Shown: positions 9,662 to 20,037, numbered from the stretch's first letter. The stretch: 64,000 nucleotides of DNA from Candidatus Syntrophosphaera thermopropionivorans (GCF_004353895.1 NZ_SMOG01000001.1:255481-319480), one strand, 5' to 3'. The notes: generated from the sequence alone by a model not told the origin. Numbers and translations: made by a program.

Positions 9662-11214
9662 AATCCCAGCTCCTTTTTCATCTTTTCCAGAAAAGGATTA
9701 AAATATTCCACATCTTTACGGAAAACGCCATTTAAGCCTTTCCCACCATTTTCAGTACGTTTTATATCGGCAAATTCACCTCTTTCCATAGCTTTGAAAA
9801 GACCTTCTTTTTCCACTCTTTCCAGGAATTCAGTGGCTTCTTTCAATACTTGATTGGCTCTTCTATTGATGAAACTATCGGGGACCAGAGTAATGTTCTC
9901 ATCCAGACTTTTTATGGCATTAAAAATATAAAGTGCATTTTCAATAGCTAAAGAACGGTCTGCTAAATGAGGAGTATGAATTGCTTCGGTCATCATTCCC
10001 AGTAATTGAACCCCTTGATGGGTTAATTTTCCGGCAAAATTAAACATAGCATCCATAAGATAGGTTTTAAAAATATTGCCAGTAGCAAACTTCGTTGGAG
10101 GCATATATTTCACGGGATAACCGGGAAAGAGTTCACGTGTTAACAGAGCATGTGCCAGTTCATAAGTGAAGCTATCTTCCAAATCAGGATCAATCTCAAA
10201 AGCATGTCCTAATCCCATTTTCTCAGGTTTCACACCACTCAAGAGGGCAAACTGTTCATTTAGCAATTGAGAAGCGGTAACAGTATAAGCTTTTTCAATG
10301 GCATCGGAAGTGGTTAAATAATTATCCTCTCCGGTTTGAATTTCTATTCCTGCGTAAGCATTAATCATTCTGCTGAAATATTGGTCTAATAAAGTTCTTT
10401 TGGGATTGATGTCTCGGAACAGAATTCCATACATCGCATCGTTTAACATATGGTCCAGACGTTCCATTGCCCCCATAGCGGCAATTTCTGGCATACAAAG
10501 TCCTGATGCATAGTTAGTTAAACCGATATATCTTTTTTCTGAGGCGGAAACTTCATCCAGTGCAGCTCGCATAATCCGGAAATTTTCCTGAGTGGCATAA
10601 GTGCCTCCGAAACCTTCCGTAGTTGCACCATAAGGTACATAATCCAGAAGCGATTGAGCAGTAGAACGAATGACCGCAATGATATCTGCACCTTCATAAG
10701 CAGCAGCTTTAGCTTGAATCACATCTTCATAAATATTTCCTGTGGCAACAATAACATAGATAGCTGGAATTCTTCTGGGTCCGTAGGTCTGAAGAAGTTG
10801 TTCTCTGGTCTCTCGCTGTTTAGCTATATGTTTCAGCATTTTATCTGAAAGTTCATCCAGCACCTGAAAGATTTTATCAGGAGAAGCAACTGGTGTCTTC
10901 GTTAAATCAAGATTGCCTTGAGCTATCTCTTCTGCAATTTGTTGAGCTGACATTCCAGTGTAAATGATAGCATTAGCCAGAGGAATAGCAGCACCTCTAA
11001 GCAAAGCATTCCTCTGCTGTAAGTGATCAACTACTACATTAGGATAGGGAGTTCCATCTTCAGTAGCACCATCAATACCGAGCAATCTAAGAACAGTTCG
11101 TTCAATAGTGACTGAAGAGTAGTCATCAAAGAGCCATTGAAAAGAGCCAGCAATAGAGGCAGCTGCTTTTCTGGCACGTTTTTGCATATCAGGGTCAAGT
11201 TCCAGTTTGAGCAT
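9658..11214 (-). CDS. kamD: Lysine 5,6-aminomutase alpha subunit
   Basis: A 518-residue catalytic TIM-barrel subunit of lysine 5,6-aminomutase. It opens MLKLELDPDMQKRARKAAAS and contains the RRIPAIYVIVATGNIYED, YGATTEGFGGTYATQENF and MPPTKFATGNIFKTY blocks characteristic of KamD. The two-gene, 518+248 residue layout separates it from ornithine aminomutase, whose large subunit carries the B12 domain. The start is ATG 11214 with GGAG. Other lysine pathway genes (kal, kce, kdd) are not adjacent. Confidence 0.93.
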   Translation of the reverse strand: MLKLELDPDMQKRARKAAASIAGSFQWLFDDYSSVTIERTVLRLLGIDGATEDGTPYPNVVVDHLQQRNALLRGAAIPLANAIIYTGMSAQQIAEEIAQGNLDLTKTPVASPDKIFQVLDELSDKMLKHIAKQRETREQLLQTYGPRRIPAIYVIVATGNIYEDVIQAKAAAYEGADIIAVIRSTAQSLLDYVPYGATTEGFGGTYATQENFRIMRAALDEVSASEKRYIGLTNYASGLCMPEIAAMGAMERLDHMLNDAMYGILFRDINPKRTLLDQYFSRMINAYAGIEIQTGEDNYLTTSDAIEKAYTVTASQLLNEQFALLSGVKPEKMGLGHAFEIDPDLEDSFTYELAHALLTRELFPGYPVKYMPPTKFATGNIFKTYLMDAMFNFAGKLTHQGVQLLGMMTEAIHTPHLADRSLAIENALYIFNAIKSLDENITLVPDSFINRRANQVLKEATEFLERVEKEGLFKAMERGEFADIKRTENGGKGLNGVFRKDVEYFNPFLEKMKKELGL

Positions 11215-11319
11215 TAAAAAATCTCCAATTGTCTAATTACATATTAGTTGCACCATTTTTTGATCATTTATTTCCGTCAAGGGAAATGGGAAAGGATAAG
11301 GAATTCATTTTGCTTTTAC

Positions 11320-11347
11320 TTGACGAAAAACTTAGCTATTTTAAAAT
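11320..11347 (+). promoter_or_regulatory. Probable promoter of the transcarboxylase operon
   Basis: TTGACG at 11320-11325 and TAAAAT at 11342-11347 are separated by 16 bp. They lie about 75 nt upstream of the first start codon in the divergent kamD/transcarboxylase spacer. Confidence 0.55.
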
Positions 11348-11423
11348 GTAAAATAAGCATATATATAAATGAAGAATTCGGTATATGCCTTGAATTACGA
11401 ACCTAATAAAAGGGGACAATAAG

Positions 11424-12977
11424 ATGCCTTCAACTAAAGACGCCATCCAGAAATTACTGGAAAAAGAGCAAAAGGTGCTTCAATTAGGAGGACCTCAAGC
11501 TGTAGAAAAGCAAAAACAAAAAGGGAAACTGACTGCTCGCGAAAGAATAGACCTTCTATTTGATCCGGGCACTTTTCGGGAACTGGATATGTTTGTGCAA
11601 CATCGCTGTGATAATTTTGGGATGGATAAAGTGGAAATTGCTTCGGATGGTGTAATTACAGGACACGGTTTGGTTAATGGAAGACCAGTATTTGCTTTTT
11701 CACAAGATTTCACTTCTCGTGGTGGTTCTCTGGGAGAAATGCATGCTGCTAAAATCTGTAAGATAATGGATATGGCTTTAAAAAATGGATTACCGCTCAT
11801 TGGATTTCAAGATAGTGGTGGAGCACGAATTCAGGAAGGAGTAGATGCTCTTAAAGGTTATGGTGATATCTTCTTCCGTAATTCACGTGCCAGTGGTGTT
11901 ATTCCTCAAATCACTGCTATTATGGGTCCCTGTGCAGGTGGAGCAGTCTATTCTCCTGCAATGACGGATTATGTATTTATGGTTAAAAACACCAGTTATA
12001 TGTTTATCACCGGACCTGAAGTAATAAGAGCAGTTACGGGAGAAGAAACAACTCAGGAAGAACTTGGTGGTGCGATGGCTCATAATACTAAGAGTGGGAA
12101 TGCTCATTTTGCCTGTGAAAATGATGCTGATGCCATAGAACAAATTAAGGTTCTGTTAAGCTATCTGCCTTCCAATAATATGGAAGAACCTCCCAGGATT
12201 GAGTGTAATGATGATCCCTGGCGTCTTTGTCCCAATCTGGATACTATCATCCCAGATAATCCTAAAGAAAGCTATGATATGCATGATGTGATTAAAACAA
12301 TTGTGGATGACGGTATTTTCTTTGAACCACATAAATACTATGCTCAGAATATAATAGTAGGCTTTGGTAGATTAAATGGAAGAGTTATAGGAGTGGTAGC
12401 AAGTCAACCTACTGTCTTGGCAGGTTGTCTGGATATCGATGCTTCGGATAAAGCCACTCGTTTTATCCGTTTCTGCGATGCTTTCAATATTCCTCTGGTG
12501 ACCTTTGTGGATGTGCCAGGTTATCTTCCTGGAACTTATCAGGAACATAATGGAATAATAAGGCATGGAGCAAAGCTGCTCTGGTGTTATTCAGAAGCCA
12601 CTGTTCCTAAACTGACCGTAATCACACGCAAAGACTATGGCGGCAGCTATATTGCAATGAGTAGTAGACATTTAGGAGCAGATATGGTTTTTGCCTGGCC
12701 TACAGCAGAAATTGCGGTTATGGGTGCTGAAGGTGCTGCCAATATTATCTTTAGAAAAGAGATTGATGCAGCAGAAGATAAGGCAGCTAAAAGAGCGGAA
12801 ATGATTAAAATCTATGAAGAACAATTCAATAATCCTTATGTGGCAGCTTCTCGTGGCTATATAGATGCAATTATCCTTCCTTCCGAAACCAGAAAGAGAT
12901 TAATTGATGCGCTGGAGATTTGCTCTACTAAAAGTGAGAGCTTGCCTCCTAAAAAGCACGGAAATATACCAGTTTAA
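11424..12977 (+). CDS. mmdA: Methylmalonyl-CoA carboxyltransferase 12S-type subunit (MmdA/PccB family)
   Basis: A 517-residue crotonase-fold carboxyltransferase that handles the acyl-CoA half-reaction (methylmalonyl-CoA/propionyl-CoA). The N-half has [16 protein letters not shown], the oxyanion segment [10 protein letters not shown] and [15 protein letters not shown]. The C-half has [27 protein letters not shown] and [11 protein letters not shown]. It is followed at once by a small protein and a 5S-type protein fused to biotin carrier, so a soluble methylmalonyl-CoA:pyruvate transcarboxylase is the best reading. A sodium-pumping decarboxylase is less likely because no membrane beta subunit is adjacent. 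The RBS is AAAGGGG. Confidence 0.88.
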   Translation: MPSTKDAIQKLLEKEQKVLQLGGPQAVEKQKQKGKLTARERIDLLFDPGTFRELDMFVQHRCDNFGMDKVEIASDGVITGHGLVNGRPVFAFSQDFTSRGGSLGEMHAAKICKIMDMALKNGLPLIGFQDSGGARIQEGVDALKGYGDIFFRNSRASGVIPQITAIMGPCAGGAVYSPAMTDYVFMVKNTSYMFITGPEVIRAVTGEETTQEELGGAMAHNTKSGNAHFACENDADAIEQIKVLLSYLPSNNMEEPPRIECNDDPWRLCPNLDTIIPDNPKESYDMHDVIKTIVDDGIFFEPHKYYAQNIIVGFGRLNGRVIGVVASQPTVLAGCLDIDASDKATRFIRFCDAFNIPLVTFVDVPGYLPGTYQEHNGIIRHGAKLLWCYSEATVPKLTVITRKDYGGSYIAMSSRHLGADMVFAWPTAEIAVMGAEGAANIIFRKEIDAAEDKAAKRAEMIKIYEEQFNNPYVAASRGYIDAIILPSETRKRLIDALEICSTKSESLPPKKHGNIPV

Positions 12978-12997
12978 TACATTTCAGGATATGATAA

Positions 12998-13183
12998 ATG
13001 ACAGATAAGAAAAAAGAAATTGCTGCCATAGCAGGAGTTCTGGCATTAATTACAGCAGAAGAAGCAGAAGCACCAAAGCTTCCTCAAGCAAGAGCTTCCT
13101 TGCTCTGGCAAGCTTATGGTCGTCAACAGACAATGCTTTATCGTGATTTAACCCAAAGAAGATTAATAAAAAGACATAAATAA
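12998..13183 (+). CDS. Small accessory protein of the transcarboxylase operon
   Basis: A 61-residue protein placed between the 12S-like and 5S-like genes with 20-nt and 9-nt gaps. It has an Ala/Ile-rich N-terminal helix (EIAAIAGVLALITAEEAE) and a basic Trp/Arg-containing tail (LLWQAYGRQQTMLYRDLTQR). The layout resembles small delta/epsilon-type subunits of acyl-CoA carboxylases, though sequence identity cannot be judged here. Its hydrophobic run is short for a true membrane segment, unlike OadG. The position supports a structural role in complex assembly. Confidence 0.65.
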   Translation: MTDKKKEIAAIAGVLALITAEEAEAPKLPQARASLLWQAYGRQQTMLYRDLTQRRLIKRHK

Positions 13184-13192
13184 GGAGAATAA

Positions 13193-15202
13193 ATGCAGAA
13201 ACATGGCATCTTGGAATATAGCGAGATGCGCTATGAACCGGACCGCCCTAAAGCGGCAAATCCCATCAAGATTCAGGATCTGACCTTCCGTGATGGACAT
13301 CAATCTCTCTTTGCTACACGCGTTAGGACAGAAGATTTATTACATGTAGCAGAACTAATGGACCAAGTAGGCTTCTATTCTATGGAAGTCTGGGGTGGAG
13401 CAACCTTTGATGTTATGCATCGTTATTTAGGAGAAGACCCCTGGGAACGCATCCGGGTCCTGAAAAAACATATCACTAAAACACCATTTTCTATGCTCTT
13501 AAGAGGTCAAAATCTGGTGGGATATCGTAATTATCCAGATGATATTGTAGAAACCTTTGTGCAAAGATGTTGTGATAACGGAATTGATATCTTTCGGGTG
13601 TTTGATGCACTTAATGATTTCCGTAATTTTCAGACTGCCGTCAAGATTATAAAAAAGAATAATAAACACTTTCAGGGGGCTATCTGTTTCAGCCTGACTG
13701 AACAGAGAATGGGTGGAGAAATATATAATATAGAATATTATGTTTCCAAAGCTAAACAATTGGAAGATATGGGAGCTGATACTATCTGTATCAAGGATAT
13801 GGCAGGATTAATTGCTCCTTATGATGCTTATGACTTGATTAGAGCTTTGAAAGAAAATGTTAAAGTCCCAGTACATCTACACACTCATTTCACCAGCGGA
13901 ATGGGAGATTTATCCTTGTTTAAAGCTATTGAAGCAGGAGTGGATATCATTGATACCTGTGTGGGACCCTATGCCTATAGAACTTCCCATCCAGCGATTG
14001 AACCTCTGGTAATTTCTCTTTTAGGGACAAATCGTGACACTGGTTTTGATATTAAACTGCTTAATAAAATAGGAAAGGAAATGGAGAAAGACATTCCAAA
14101 ATATATGCAATTTGCAGATACAACCAAATTTAGCATTATTGATACTGATGTCATTATCCATCAAACTCCAGGTGGAATGATTTCCAACCTTATCAATCAG
14201 CTTCGTCAGATGGATGCTTTAGACCGTTTGGATGATGTTTTCAAAGAGATTCCAAGAGTAAGAAAAGATCTGGGACAGATTCCTTTAGTTACTCCTACCA
14301 GTCAAATTGTAGGTATTCAGGCAGTTAATAACACTCTCTTTGATAGCTATGAAGGAGAATATTCCCATATCACAGAAGAAGTGAAAGACCTCTGCTATGG
14401 ACTTTATGGCAAGACTCCAATGCCCATCAATCCAGAGGTGCAGAAAAAAGCATTAAAGGGTTATCCCCGAGGAGAAAAACCCATCACAGTTCGTCCTGGG
14501 GACATTCTTGAACCTGGACTGGAAAAAGCAAAACAGGAAGCAGAAGGTTTAGCTAAGGATATTGATGATGTCCTAATTGTAGCTCTATATAATGTCACAG
14601 GGAAGAAATTCCTGAGGATAAAATATGGTTTAGAACCCATGCCAGATGAGATGAAACCTATTACTCTGGAAGAGGTTAAAAGACAGCAGGAGCTATGTGA
14701 AAAGGCTAAAGCAGGTCTTCTGGTAGAGCCACCAGTTAAAAAGCAAGTTCCCAAGCCAGAAGGTTTGAGACAGTTTGATGTATTTGTGGATGATGAATAC
14801 TTTTTAGTAGAAGTGTCAGAAAAGGGTGTCCCCCATATTGTTCATAGTGCTAAAGTAGCTTCCAATCCTCAGGTGCAACCCAGTCAAACCTCAAATCCAC
14901 AGTCATCTCCTCAACCCGTAAAAAACAATCCTCAACCTGTTCCTAATCAGTCTTCAGTTCAAACTGCGTCAACTGCGGTGGAAGGAACTCCAGTCACTGC
15001 TCCAATGCCTGGGATGTTAGTGCGTTATGAGAAAAAAGTGGGAGACAAAGTGAAAGTAGGGGAAACTTTACTGGTGTTGGAAGCGATGAAAATGTATAAT
15101 AATATACCCAGTCCCGTAGAAGGAACAGTTGTTTCCACTCCGTTAAATGCTGGAGATAGTGTTGGGAAGGGTGATGTTATGATAGTAGTTAAGCCAGATT
15201 AA
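13193..15202 (+). CDS. Transcarboxylase 5S-type subunit fused to biotin carrier domain (pyruvate/oxaloacetate carboxyltransferase)
   Basis: A 669-residue enzyme that moves CO2 between carboxybiotin and pyruvate. The N-terminal TIM barrel has [14 protein letters not shown], the metal-binding [12 protein letters not shown] and the carbamylated-lysine region [12 protein letters not shown] conserved carboxylase domain follows, then a Pro/Gln/Ser-rich linker near residues 560-600. The last ~70 residues are a biotinyl domain with the attachment motif EAMKM. With the upstream 12S-type gene this gives the complete chemistry of a methylmalonyl-CoA:pyruvate transcarboxylase, here with 5S and 1.3S fused in one chain. 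OadA of a sodium pump is the main alternative. The start has AAGGAG. Confidence 0.88.
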   Translation: MQKHGILEYSEMRYEPDRPKAANPIKIQDLTFRDGHQSLFATRVRTEDLLHVAELMDQVGFYSMEVWGGATFDVMHRYLGEDPWERIRVLKKHITKTPFSMLLRGQNLVGYRNYPDDIVETFVQRCCDNGIDIFRVFDALNDFRNFQTAVKIIKKNNKHFQGAICFSLTEQRMGGEIYNIEYYVSKAKQLEDMGADTICIKDMAGLIAPYDAYDLIRALKENVKVPVHLHTHFTSGMGDLSLFKAIEAGVDIIDTCVGPYAYRTSHPAIEPLVISLLGTNRDTGFDIKLLNKIGKEMEKDIPKYMQFADTTKFSIIDTDVIIHQTPGGMISNLINQLRQMDALDRLDDVFKEIPRVRKDLGQIPLVTPTSQIVGIQAVNNTLFDSYEGEYSHITEEVKDLCYGLYGKTPMPINPEVQKKALKGYPRGEKPITVRPGDILEPGLEKAKQEAEGLAKDIDDVLIVALYNVTGKKFLRIKYGLEPMPDEMKPITLEEVKRQQELCEKAKAGLLVEPPVKKQVPKPEGLRQFDVFVDDEYFLVEVSEKGVPHIVHSAKVASNPQVQPSQTSNPQSSPQPVKNNPQPVPNQSSVQTASTAVEGTPVTAPMPGMLVRYEKKVGDKVKVGETLLVLEAMKMYNNIPSPVEGTVVSTPLNAGDSVGKGDVMIVVKPD

Positions 15203-15252
15203 TAAGTTGCCAAAAAGGCTTCATTTTAGAGAACCATTCTCAGGAGCGAGAG

Positions 15253-15789
15253 ATGCAAGTTAAAAGTATCATAATGGACAAGGACCAGATGGAACGCACC
15301 ATTCATAGAATGGCGCATGAGATAATTGAACAGAATAGAGGTATTGAAAATATATGTTTTGTAGGTATCCGAACCAGAGGAGTGCCCTTAGCCCGAAGAT
15401 TGGCAGATTATCTTCGCCTAATTGAAGGAAAGGATATTCCTGTCGGAGTTCTGGATATAACTCTGTATCGTGATGACCTCTCTATGATATCTCATCAACC
15501 TGTGATTAAAGGTTCTGAACTTGGTTTTGAGATTGAGGGTGCTTCCATTATTCTGGTGGATGATGTGCTTTATACAGGTAGGACTGTTCGTGCTGCTATT
15601 GATGCCTTGTTGGATTTTGGCAGACCTCAACAGATTCAATTGGCAGTCCTGATAGACCGTGGTCATCGTGAACTTCCTATCAAAGCTGATTATGTGGGGA
15701 AAAATGTTCCCACTTCTAAGGAAGAGATAATCAAAGTTTCTTTTGCAGAGATTGATGGAGAGGACTCTGTCAAAATCGTTGTGGCATAA
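15253..15789 (+). CDS. pyrR: Bifunctional pyr operon regulator / uracil phosphoribosyltransferase
   Basis: A 178-residue type I phosphoribosyltransferase. The PRPP loop [16 protein letters not shown] and the N-terminal hood segment are standard for PyrR, which binds pyr mRNA in response to UMP and has weak UPRTase activity. The gene overlaps pyrF, fitting a pyrimidine operon. A small GAGAA/TTCTC inverted repeat lies just before its ribosome site; no clear PyrR binding loop with terminator is seen in the 50-nt leader. Confidence 0.92.
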   Translation: MQVKSIIMDKDQMERTIHRMAHEIIEQNRGIENICFVGIRTRGVPLARRLADYLRLIEGKDIPVGVLDITLYRDDLSMISHQPVIKGSELGFEIEGASIILVDDVLYTGRTVRAAIDALLDFGRPQQIQLAVLIDRGHRELPIKADYVGKNVPTSKEEIIKVSFAEIDGEDSVKIVVA

Positions 15790-16567
15790 ATATAGAGCTC
15801 GCTGGCAAAGCTCTCATTCCTTACTTTGTATTGGATTAGATTCGGATATAACTCAACTGCCAGAATGTGTTCTAAATGAAAGGAACCCTATCTGGGAATT
15901 CAACCGAAGGATAATTGATTCTACAGCTCAATATGCTTGTGCCTATAAACCTAATCTGGCTTTCTATTTAAGAGACGGTATCCGTGGATTAGAAGCTTTA
16001 CAACTGACTATCAATTATATTCCTGAAGATATTCCTGTTATTCTGGATTGCAAAGTGGGGGATATTGGTTCTACTATGGAACAATATGTTTCCACTTTTC
16101 TGGAAGTGATGGGTTTTGATGCCATAACAATTAATCCACTTTTAGGTGCTGATGTGCTTAAGCCTATCTTGGAAAGAGAGAATGCTTTTGCTTTTGTGCT
16201 CACTCTCACTTCCAATCCTTCAGCTAAGGATTTCTTTATTCAAGAAGATATGGCTATAAAGATAGCCAGATGGCTAACCATTTTTCCGCCAGATAAAATT
16301 GGAGCAGTAGTTGGTGCAACTCAGGTGAATCAATTACAAGAAATGCGAGAGCTTATGCCTGGACATATCTTTTTGATTCCTGGAATCGGTGCTCAAGGAG
16401 GAGACCTGGATGCAGTTATGCATTATACCAAAGATTCAGATGATTATCCCAATATCTTGATCAATTCTTCCAGAGGCATCATCTTTCAGGATAGGTCTCC
16501 TAAATTTGCTCAAGCTGCCGCTTTAGCTGCTGAGGATTTAAATAGTAAGATTGGAGTATACACCTAA
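15755..16567 (+). CDS. pyrF: Orotidine 5'-phosphate decarboxylase (type 2)
   Basis: It catalyses the last step of UMP synthesis. The catalytic DxKxxD array is seen in [26 protein letters not shown] near the N-terminus and GVVGATQ and [12 protein letters not shown] near the C-terminus are the usual PyrF elements of the longer group. ATG 15755 was chosen as start. In-frame TTG codons at 15743 and 15779 are alternatives, and all three overlap the end of pyrR. It converges with threonine aldolase, leaving 11 nt between the stops. Confidence 0.9.
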   Translation: MERTLSKSLWHKYRARWQSSHSLLCIGLDSDITQLPECVLNERNPIWEFNRRIIDSTAQYACAYKPNLAFYLRDGIRGLEALQLTINYIPEDIPVILDCKVGDIGSTMEQYVSTFLEVMGFDAITINPLLGADVLKPILERENAFAFVLTLTSNPSAKDFFIQEDMAIKIARWLTIFPPDKIGAVVGATQVNQLQEMRELMPGHIFLIPGIGAQGGDLDAVMHYTKDSDDYPNILINSSRGIIFQDRSPKFAQAAALAAEDLNSKIGVYT

Positions 16568-16578
16568 TCAGTTCAGAG

Positions 16579-17610
16579 CTACCTAACTAAACTACTTTTA
16601 AGGTCAGAGATAAATTCCTCAATATGTTTTTCTGTGGTATTAAAGCTGCACATCAAGCGCACCACATTTTTTGCTTCATCCCAGATATAGAAATGATATT
16701 TCTCCCTCAGTTCTTCAATAGATTTTTTCGGGATTTTAACAAATAATGAATTTACCTGCACAGGTTGTACTATTTCAACTTCGGGAATGTTCCTTAAACT
16801 TTCACTAAAAAGAGTTGCCATAGCATTGGCTTGGCTGGCATTCTTTTTCCATAATGCATCTTTCAGATAAGCATCAAATTGCGCAGAGATATATCGCATC
16901 TTACTGAATAGTTGTGTACATTGTTTACGATAAAACCTGATATCGGAGGTAAGTTCTGGTCTAAAACTAATTAATGCTTCTCCAAAAAGGAGTCCATTTT
17001 TTGTTCCTCCAAAGCTAACAATGTCTGCACCGACTTCTTTAGTAATATCTTTTAATGAACAGTCCAAAGCTGCAGCTGCATTGGCAAGTCTTGCACCATC
17101 TATCTGTAAGAGCATATCTTGCTGATGAGTGTAATCTGCGAGGACTTTAAGCTCTTCAATGGTATATAAAGTCCCATATTCTGTACTTTGAGCAATGGAA
17201 ACAACCTTCCCTTGAGAATGATGCTGGTCTCTATTATTTAGAAGGTAGGGACCGATTAATTCTGGAGTCAATTTACCATCAGTGGTCGGAATAACCTGCA
17301 ATCTTGCTTGTGTAAATTTTTGTACTGCACCACATTCATCCACATTGATATGCGCAGTTTGAGCACAAAAGATAGCATTAAAAGATTTAACCAGGTTCTG
17401 TATAGCTACCACATTAGCACCAGTTCCAGTCATAACAAAGCAGGCTTGGCAGTCTCCTCCAAAGAGTGATTCAATCTTATTTAAAACTTCAAGGGTTAAA
17501 GGGTCTTCTCCATAAGCTGGAGCAAAACCTTCATCTGCTTTGAGAAGAGCTTTCCAGACCTCAGGATGCACTCCTGAATGATTATCACTTCCAAAACTTA
17601 CAGGAAACAT
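16579..17610 (-). CDS. ltaE: Low-specificity threonine aldolase / beta-eliminating lyase family
   Basis: A 343-residue PLP enzyme of the aldolase/beta-lyase family, which typically splits threonine or allo-threonine to glycine and acetaldehyde. It opens with FGSDNHSGVHPEV. It has AYGEDPLTLEV near residue 35, LQIDGARLANAA (the Asp that holds the PLP ring nitrogen), and VSFGGTKNGLLFGEA with the Schiff-base lysine. The start is ATG behind AAGGAG. Last gene of the ackA-S4-peptidase-aldolase run. Substrate range cannot be read from the sequence. Confidence 0.88.
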   Translation of the reverse strand: MFPVSFGSDNHSGVHPEVWKALLKADEGFAPAYGEDPLTLEVLNKIESLFGGDCQACFVMTGTGANVVAIQNLVKSFNAIFCAQTAHINVDECGAVQKFTQARLQVIPTTDGKLTPELIGPYLLNNRDQHHSQGKVVSIAQSTEYGTLYTIEELKVLADYTHQQDMLLQIDGARLANAAAALDCSLKDITKEVGADIVSFGGTKNGLLFGEALISFRPELTSDIRFYRKQCTQLFSKMRYISAQFDAYLKDALWKKNASQANAMATLFSESLRNIPEVEIVQPVQVNSLFVKIPKKSIEELREKYHFYIWDEAKNVVRLMCSFNTTEKHIEEFISDLKSSLVR

Positions 17611-17626
17611 AGTATCTCCTTAAAAC

Positions 17627-18553
17627 TTAATAATAATTCTCATCCTCATCTTCTGTGGTTTCCTCAGGAAAATCTATATCGGGTAGCGATTTCATCTTTT
17701 TTCTTTGCTTAATATGAGCATAGATGAGGATAAAGGGCATTAAAATCAAAATAAAAGTCCCCAAACCAGTAAAAATATAAACATAAGCCTGCCTTTTACT
17801 AAAAGCAGCAAAATCCTGATTGAATTGCCAGAGGTCTATATGATAGGCATTATGAAATGCCTCCGAGAAAATTGTTTTCTTCCCCATCCGATAATTTTTA
17901 GACACGATTTCCCAGAAATCTTTCCAGGCTTGAGGGTCTTTATCTTTCATATATTGCACTGCATAATATGAAGTTATATAATATAAATCCCAATCTGCAG
18001 GGTGTTGAGGATAGTTTTCTGCTAACTTTATCAGGTCCATTTTATTGCCCCAGAACCGCTCTCTTATATAATAATAGTATCTATCCAGTCCAAGTTGATT
18101 ACCCTGTTGAGTAGCCATTCCTTCATGAAACCAAAGTGGAGCTTTTCTTAAAATCTCATCTAATAACCAGTGCGTATATTCATGCATTATTATTCCACTA
18201 TAGTTAGATAATATCTGATCTGCACTACGGATATAGATACGATGATTCAAAGAAGAGTAAAAAGCACTGGAAAATTCTACAATTCTTCCCTTACCCTGAG
18301 TTAATAGTTCATAAGACTGTTCATCAGGCACCACATAGATATCAGCGCGAGAATCCAGATAAACTCCCGTGCCCATCTGTAACTGATCTATTCTCTGATT
18401 TAATTCATTTATAAAGCTTTGCGTTACAGGAAATTTACCGTCTATGGTATGAATGACAAAGTTATCGGTTACAACAGCTATCTGATAGTTTGCATTAAGA
18501 AAGCTAAATATAAATAGAAATAGAACTAAGCATTTCCAGATTGCCGATTTCAG
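17627..18553 (-). CDS. Membrane-anchored gluzincin-type metallopeptidase, probable CTG start
   Basis: The zinc site HEYTHWLLDE is followed 11 residues later by the third-ligand motif WFHEGMA, as in peptidase MA-like proteins. A C-terminal membrane helix (YIFTGLGTFILILMPFILIY) precedes an acidic cytoplasmic tail. Starting at the first ATG (18376) loses the N-terminus. The frame runs upstream without a stop, and at CTG 18553 it begins a 308-residue protein with a good signal peptide (KCLVLFLFIFSFLNA). This CTG has AAGGAG 8 nt upstream and overlaps the upstream stop as CTGA. No ATG, GTG or TTG lies between the in-frame stop upstream and the CTG. Topology would be a periplasmic peptidase domain. 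Confidence 0.75.
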   Translation of the reverse strand: MKSAIWKCLVLFLFIFSFLNANYQIAVVTDNFVIHTIDGKFPVTQSFINELNQRIDQLQMGTGVYLDSRADIYVVPDEQSYELLTQGKGRIVEFSSAFYSSLNHRIYIRSADQILSNYSGIIMHEYTHWLLDEILRKAPLWFHEGMATQQGNQLGLDRYYYYIRERFWGNKMDLIKLAENYPQHPADWDLYYITSYYAVQYMKDKDPQAWKDFWEIVSKNYRMGKKTIFSEAFHNAYHIDLWQFNQDFAAFSKRQAYVYIFTGLGTFILILMPFILIYAHIKQRKKMKSLPDIDFPEETTEDEDENYY

Positions 18554-18813
18554 TTTGAAATCTCCTTGCGACTCAAAAGAGTATAATAATTCGTGGCATC
18601 TTTTTTAGCCACATTCCCCTGAGGAATCTTATCAATCCGGATTTGGTGTTCATATCCATAGAGATGAAATTGAATTATATCTCCTTCTTTAACCTCAGCT
18701 GAGGCTTTAGCGGTTTTGCCATTGAGACTAACTAAACCTTTATCACAGGCTATTTTAGCGATGCTACGACTTTTAGTAAGGCAAAGCTTATTCAGTAGCA
18801 TATCTATGCGCAT
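18550..18813 (-). CDS. S4-domain RNA-binding protein (HslR/Hsp15-like)
   Basis: An 87-residue protein that is essentially one S4 RNA-binding domain: MRIDMLLNKLCLTKSRSIAKIACDKG, then SLNGKTAKASAEVKEGD and a short basic/aromatic tail. The family includes Hsp15, which binds stalled 50S subunits. It sits 21 nt after ackA, and its stop overlaps the proposed CTG start of the metallopeptidase, so it is probably co-translated with it. The specific target is unknown. Confidence 0.85.
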   Translation of the reverse strand: MRIDMLLNKLCLTKSRSIAKIACDKGLVSLNGKTAKASAEVKEGDIIQFHLYGYEHQIRIDKIPQGNVAKKDATNYYTLLSRKEISN

Positions 18814-18834
18814 AAATCCCCCAGATTTGATGAG

Positions 18835-20037
18835 TTATTGAGTTAGTAGTCTTTGTGTCTCCAGAGCTATCATCAATTCTTCATTGGTGGGAACTTTTAA
18901 TACAGTTACCGGGGAATCGGGAACACTTATCACTTCTATTTCACTGCTAAATTTTGCATTAGCCGTTAAATCAAGTTTTATGCCTAAAGCTTCCATATCT
19001 TTACAGACCATTTCTCTGGCTAAAGGCATATTTTCTCCTACTCCACCTGTAAATACTAAAACATCCAGACCATTCATAACCGCATAATAAGAGCCGATAT
19101 ATTTCTTAATCCGATAGCAATAAACTTCCAGAGCTTGCATAGCCTTAGGATTATTTTTTTGAAGGACTTCATCTTCTATAAATCGCATATCATTAGAAAT
19201 CTGAGAGAGTCCCAGCATTCCACTGTTTTTGTTTAAAATGCTATTCACTTCATCTACATTTAAGCCCAGATGTTGTTGCATATATATGGGAATAGAAGGA
19301 TCAATATCTCCACAACGAGTTCCCATCATTAACCCTTCCAGAGGAGTAAAACCCATTGAAGTATCAATAGATTTTCCCCTTTCTATAGCTGTCATTGAAG
19401 CACCATTTCCCAGATGACAGGTGATAATCTTTAATTGAGAAATGTCCTTTTGCAAAAATCTGGCAGCTTTTAAACTTACATATTTATGCGAAGTTCCATG
19501 AAAACCATATCTTCTAATCTTATATTTTTCATAGTATTCCAAAGGAAGGGGATATAGATAAGCTCTTGGAGGCATAGTCTGATGATATGCCGTATCAAAA
19601 AGTCCACATTGAGGAACCTCAGGCACATTCTTTTTAACTGCCTCTATTCCTTTTATATTGGCGGGATTATGTAAGGGTGCCAGGGGAATACATTCTTTCA
19701 TCACTCTCACTACATCATCGGTAATAACTACAGCATCAGAATAATATTCACCAGCGTGCACTAATCTATGACCTACAGCATCAATCTCACTTTTATCCTT
19801 AATCACTCCATTAACTGGGTCTAATAAATAATCTATTATCAGTTGTAAACCCTGTTCATGATTTTCAATTACCATCTCTTTCTTTTTTAAGGTATACTTC
19901 TCGCTTTTATAAGTGAAAAGTGATAGGTCTTCACCAATTCGTTCAGCAATTCCTTCTGCCAGAACTAATAGATTGTTCATATCAATAAATTGATATTTTA
20001 TGGAGGAACTGCCACAATTGAGAACTAATATTCTCAT
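18835..20037 (-). CDS. ackA: Acetate kinase
   Basis: A 400-residue cytosolic enzyme that makes ATP and acetate from acetyl phosphate, the expected energy step of an amino-acid fermenter. ASKHA landmarks are complete: LVLNCGSSSIKYQ at the N-terminus, GLFDTAYHQTMP, RRYGFHGTSHKYV, ITCHLGNGASM and FTGGVGENMP. The start ATG matches the family start. Phosphotransacetylase is not adjacent. First gene of a four-gene minus-strand run. Confidence 0.96.
   Translation of the reverse strand: MRILVLNCGSSSIKYQFIDMNNLLVLAEGIAERIGEDLSLFTYKSEKYTLKKKEMVIENHEQGLQLIIDYLLDPVNGVIKDKSEIDAVGHRLVHAGEYYSDAVVITDDVVRVMKECIPLAPLHNPANIKGIEAVKKNVPEVPQCGLFDTAYHQTMPPRAYLYPLPLEYYEKYKIRRYGFHGTSHKYVSLKAARFLQKDISQLKIITCHLGNGASMTAIERGKSIDTSMGFTPLEGLMMGTRCGDIDPSIPIYMQQHLGLNVDEVNSILNKNSGMLGLSQISNDMRFIEDEVLQKNNPKAMQALEVYCYRIKKYIGSYYAVMNGLDVLVFTGGVGENMPLAREMVCKDMEALGIKLDLTANAKFSSEIEVISVPDSPVTVLKVPTNEELMIALETQRLLTQ

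Noticed and set aside
8915-11214. Ornithine 4,5-aminomutase instead of lysine 5,6-aminomutase
   Set aside because: The B12 motif lies on a separate 248-residue subunit with a 518-residue partner, the KamE/KamD arrangement. The ornithine enzyme carries B12 and PLP sites on one large subunit.
13193-15202. Pyruvate carboxylase subunit B or OadA of a sodium pump as first choice
   Set aside because: No biotin carboxylase and no membrane OadB/MmdB gene are adjacent, while an acyl-CoA carboxyltransferase is. Transcarboxylase fits better, though the alternative is not excluded.
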